In this document: in pieces, positions 51,656-52,520 of the stretch | How positions within the stretch are numbered: the stretch's first letter is position 1 | How the letters are laid out: each line of letters opens with the position of its first letter | Origin: Nitrospira sp. | GTDB taxonomy: Bacteria > Nitrospirota > Nitrospiria > Nitrospirales > Nitrospiraceae | NCBI GenBank assembly: GCA_024998645.1 | Contig: JACOEJ010000011.1 | Location: 1-52,520, forward strand | Direction: 5' to 3' | DNA length: 52,520 nt | Notes under the pieces: model-generated | Told to the model about the DNA's origin: nothing | What the model saw: the letters and a program-made list of their open reading frames with translations, nothing else | Databases searched by the model: none | Program-made: the position numbers and the translations under genes

Positions 51656-51691
51656 AGTTCCTTCCGCAGTATTCTCACCCCCAGATTAACC

Positions 51692-51841
51692 TCAGACCTC
51701 TTCCTCCTCTACATCTTCAACCGCCTGTTTTAACGCGGCGACGAAGGCCTCCGGCTGAGCCAGGGCCGCCTCTGTCAGCTGAAATTCAGACACCAGCACG
51801 CCGGCTTTATCGACGATGACGATACGATAGCCTGGTTTCAT
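51692..51841 (-). CDS. Hypothetical protein, 49 residues
   Basis: Small acidic protein: one beta hairpin (MKPGYRIVIVDKAGVLVSEF) and an amphipathic helix ending EDVEEEEV. ATG 51841 has AAAGGACTGTT directly before it, a good site. Not recognised. It follows the sigma-54 regulator gene by 65 bp on the same strand and may be co-transcribed with it. The shortness and lack of a family keep confidence moderate. Confidence 0.55.
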   Translation of the reverse strand: MKPGYRIVIVDKAGVLVSEFQLTEAALAQPEAFVAALKQAVEDVEEEEV

Positions 51842-51906
51842 AACAGTCCTTTCGGAATGGCATGGGGGAGGGAATGAAGGAAGGAGAGCCCGAGACATGA
51901 TGCTCG

Positions 51907-52520
51907 CTAGTCGTCGTCTCCCTCATCCCTCGCCGAGGGAATGCCGTAGCGTTTGCACTTTTCCCACAAGGCTTTACGGGAAAGACCGAGGATTTTCGAT
52001 GCGGTGGTGCGACTCCCCTCCACCCGTTCCAAAACAGAGAGGATATACTCCTTCTCAAAGGCTTCTCGGGCTGTCGAGAGCGCGGTGAGCGACAGCTCTT
52101 TCTTCTTGGGCTTTCCGGTCAAGCCCTCATTACAAAAGCCACAGGACTCTTGCGGCTCTCCGCCCAGATAGGGGCAGGCCTGAAAGCCGCACAGATCGGA
52201 CGGCTGAATCGGTTCCCGATCACGGCCCAGCGCAACCGCACGCTCAACCATATTCTCCAGCTCGCGCACGTTACCCGGATAGGAATAGCGGAGCAGCAGC
52301 TCTCGCGCCGGCTGGGAAAAGCCCCGCAGCTTCTTGTTCATCTTGGTTGAGCAAGTCTGCAAGACATGATCGGCGATGACGGTAATATCTTCCTGCCGTG
52401 CGCGCAGCGGCGGAATCACCACCTGGACGACGTTCAAACGGTAAAAAAGGTCTTCCCGGAACCGACCCCCTGCCACCTCTTTCCGCAAGTCTTTTTGCGT
52501 CGCGCAGACCAGCCGCACAT
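51907..52520 (-). CDS. Sigma-54-dependent Fis-family response regulator, C-terminal part (cut by window edge)
   Basis: 204 codons to the right edge; the frame is open to the edge and the true start lies outside. The sequence begins inside the AAA+ domain: MRLVCATQKDL is the sensor-type strand (family DVRLIAATN), then GRFREDLFYRLNVVQVVIPPLRAR, and YPGNVRELENMVERAV closes the AAA+ C-domain. The end is a Fis-type helix-turn-helix (SRTTASKILGLSRKALWEKCKRYGI). Between them is an unusual Cys-rich insert: CGFQAC and CGFCNEG, four cysteines. It activates sigma-54 promoters; targets are unknown. The partial protein cannot show whether a receiver or sensor domain precedes it. Confidence 0.9.
   Translation of the reverse strand, partial: VRLVCATQKDLRKEVAGGRFREDLFYRLNVVQVVIPPLRARQEDITVIADHVLQTCSTKMNKKLRGFSQPARELLLRYSYPGNVRELENMVERAVALGRDREPIQPSDLCGFQACPYLGGEPQESCGFCNEGLTGKPKKKELSLTALSTAREAFEKEYILSVLERVEGSRTTASKILGLSRKALWEKCKRYGIPSARDEGDDD

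Noticed and set aside
1-52520. CRISPR array, tRNA, rRNA, prophage or integrase
   Set aside because: I saw no regularly spaced direct repeats, cloverleaf-type sequence, rRNA blocks, phage structural genes or recombinase. Short RNAs without clear landmarks could still be missed by eye.

Overview
The window looks like chromosomal DNA of a Nitrospira-type bacterium (phylum Nitrospirota), a nitrite oxidiser or comammox organism. This is inferred from content: two paralogous haem-binding subunits of the NxrC / ethylbenzene-dehydrogenase-gamma type, a TorD/NarJ-like molybdoenzyme chaperone, a poly-[4Fe-4S] ferredoxin, three pentahaem c-type cytochromes, an SmbP-like metal-binding protein and a Pup modifier gene, all in GC-rich, tightly packed DNA. 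Nitrite oxidoreductase NxrA/NxrB and ammonia monooxygenase genes are absent from the window, so the energy metabolism cannot be fixed from it. I see no rRNA, tRNA, CRISPR array, insertion sequence or prophage. Genes sit close together and no gene-free stretch exceeds about 300 bases.

Layout. 1-20 kb is mostly housekeeping with scattered envelope genes: ffh, a DUF4321 protein, uvrB, a glycine-rich RRM protein, a secreted lectin-fold protein, a DUF255 thioredoxin-like protein, an M28 peptidase, tolC, a CPBP-like membrane protein, an arylamine N-acetyltransferase, a YbjQ protein, a UvrA protein, a BamE-like/CsgG-like/PDZ fusion, yqgE and a nitrilase-family hydrolase. 20-29 kb holds smbP, a histone-deacetylase-like / pentahaem cytochrome / rhodanese operon, a nuclease-like pair, an M3 oligoendopeptidase, a Fur-box-controlled bfd, and a zinc-ribbon/flavodoxin pair. 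29-36 kb holds relA/spoT and recJ, a self-contained pup transcription unit and the membrane pyrophosphatase hppA.

36.5-46.1 kb is the most distinctive part: nine co-directional minus-strand genes with short gaps behind one good sigma-70-type promoter. In transcription order they are a B12-type radical SAM protein, a polytopic membrane protein, a TPR protein, TatA, an NHL propeller, an NxrC-like haem protein, a PDZ protein and two pentahaem cytochromes. I read this as an uncharacterised periplasmic or membrane redox module carrying its own assembly factors. 46.2-50.3 kb adds a second block: a TorD-like chaperone and a second NxrC-like protein (promoter with overlapping dyad, strong terminator), preceded by a ferredoxin and an unknown protein with an HExxH motif and paired cysteines. 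The right end has a seven-bladed WD40 protein, a 49-residue protein and the C-terminal part of a sigma-54-dependent regulator cut by the window edge.

Non-coding signals of note: two copies of a roughly 125-bp element (9362-9487 and 49183-49306) in which four paired regions are kept although the paired bases differ between copies; a Fur-box promoter before bfd; a promoter/dyad upstream of torD; an 11-bp tandem repeat upstream of the second NxrC-like gene; and a pup terminator whose first arm includes the last codons of the gene. All functional statements come from reading sequence and recalling family features; no database search was run.
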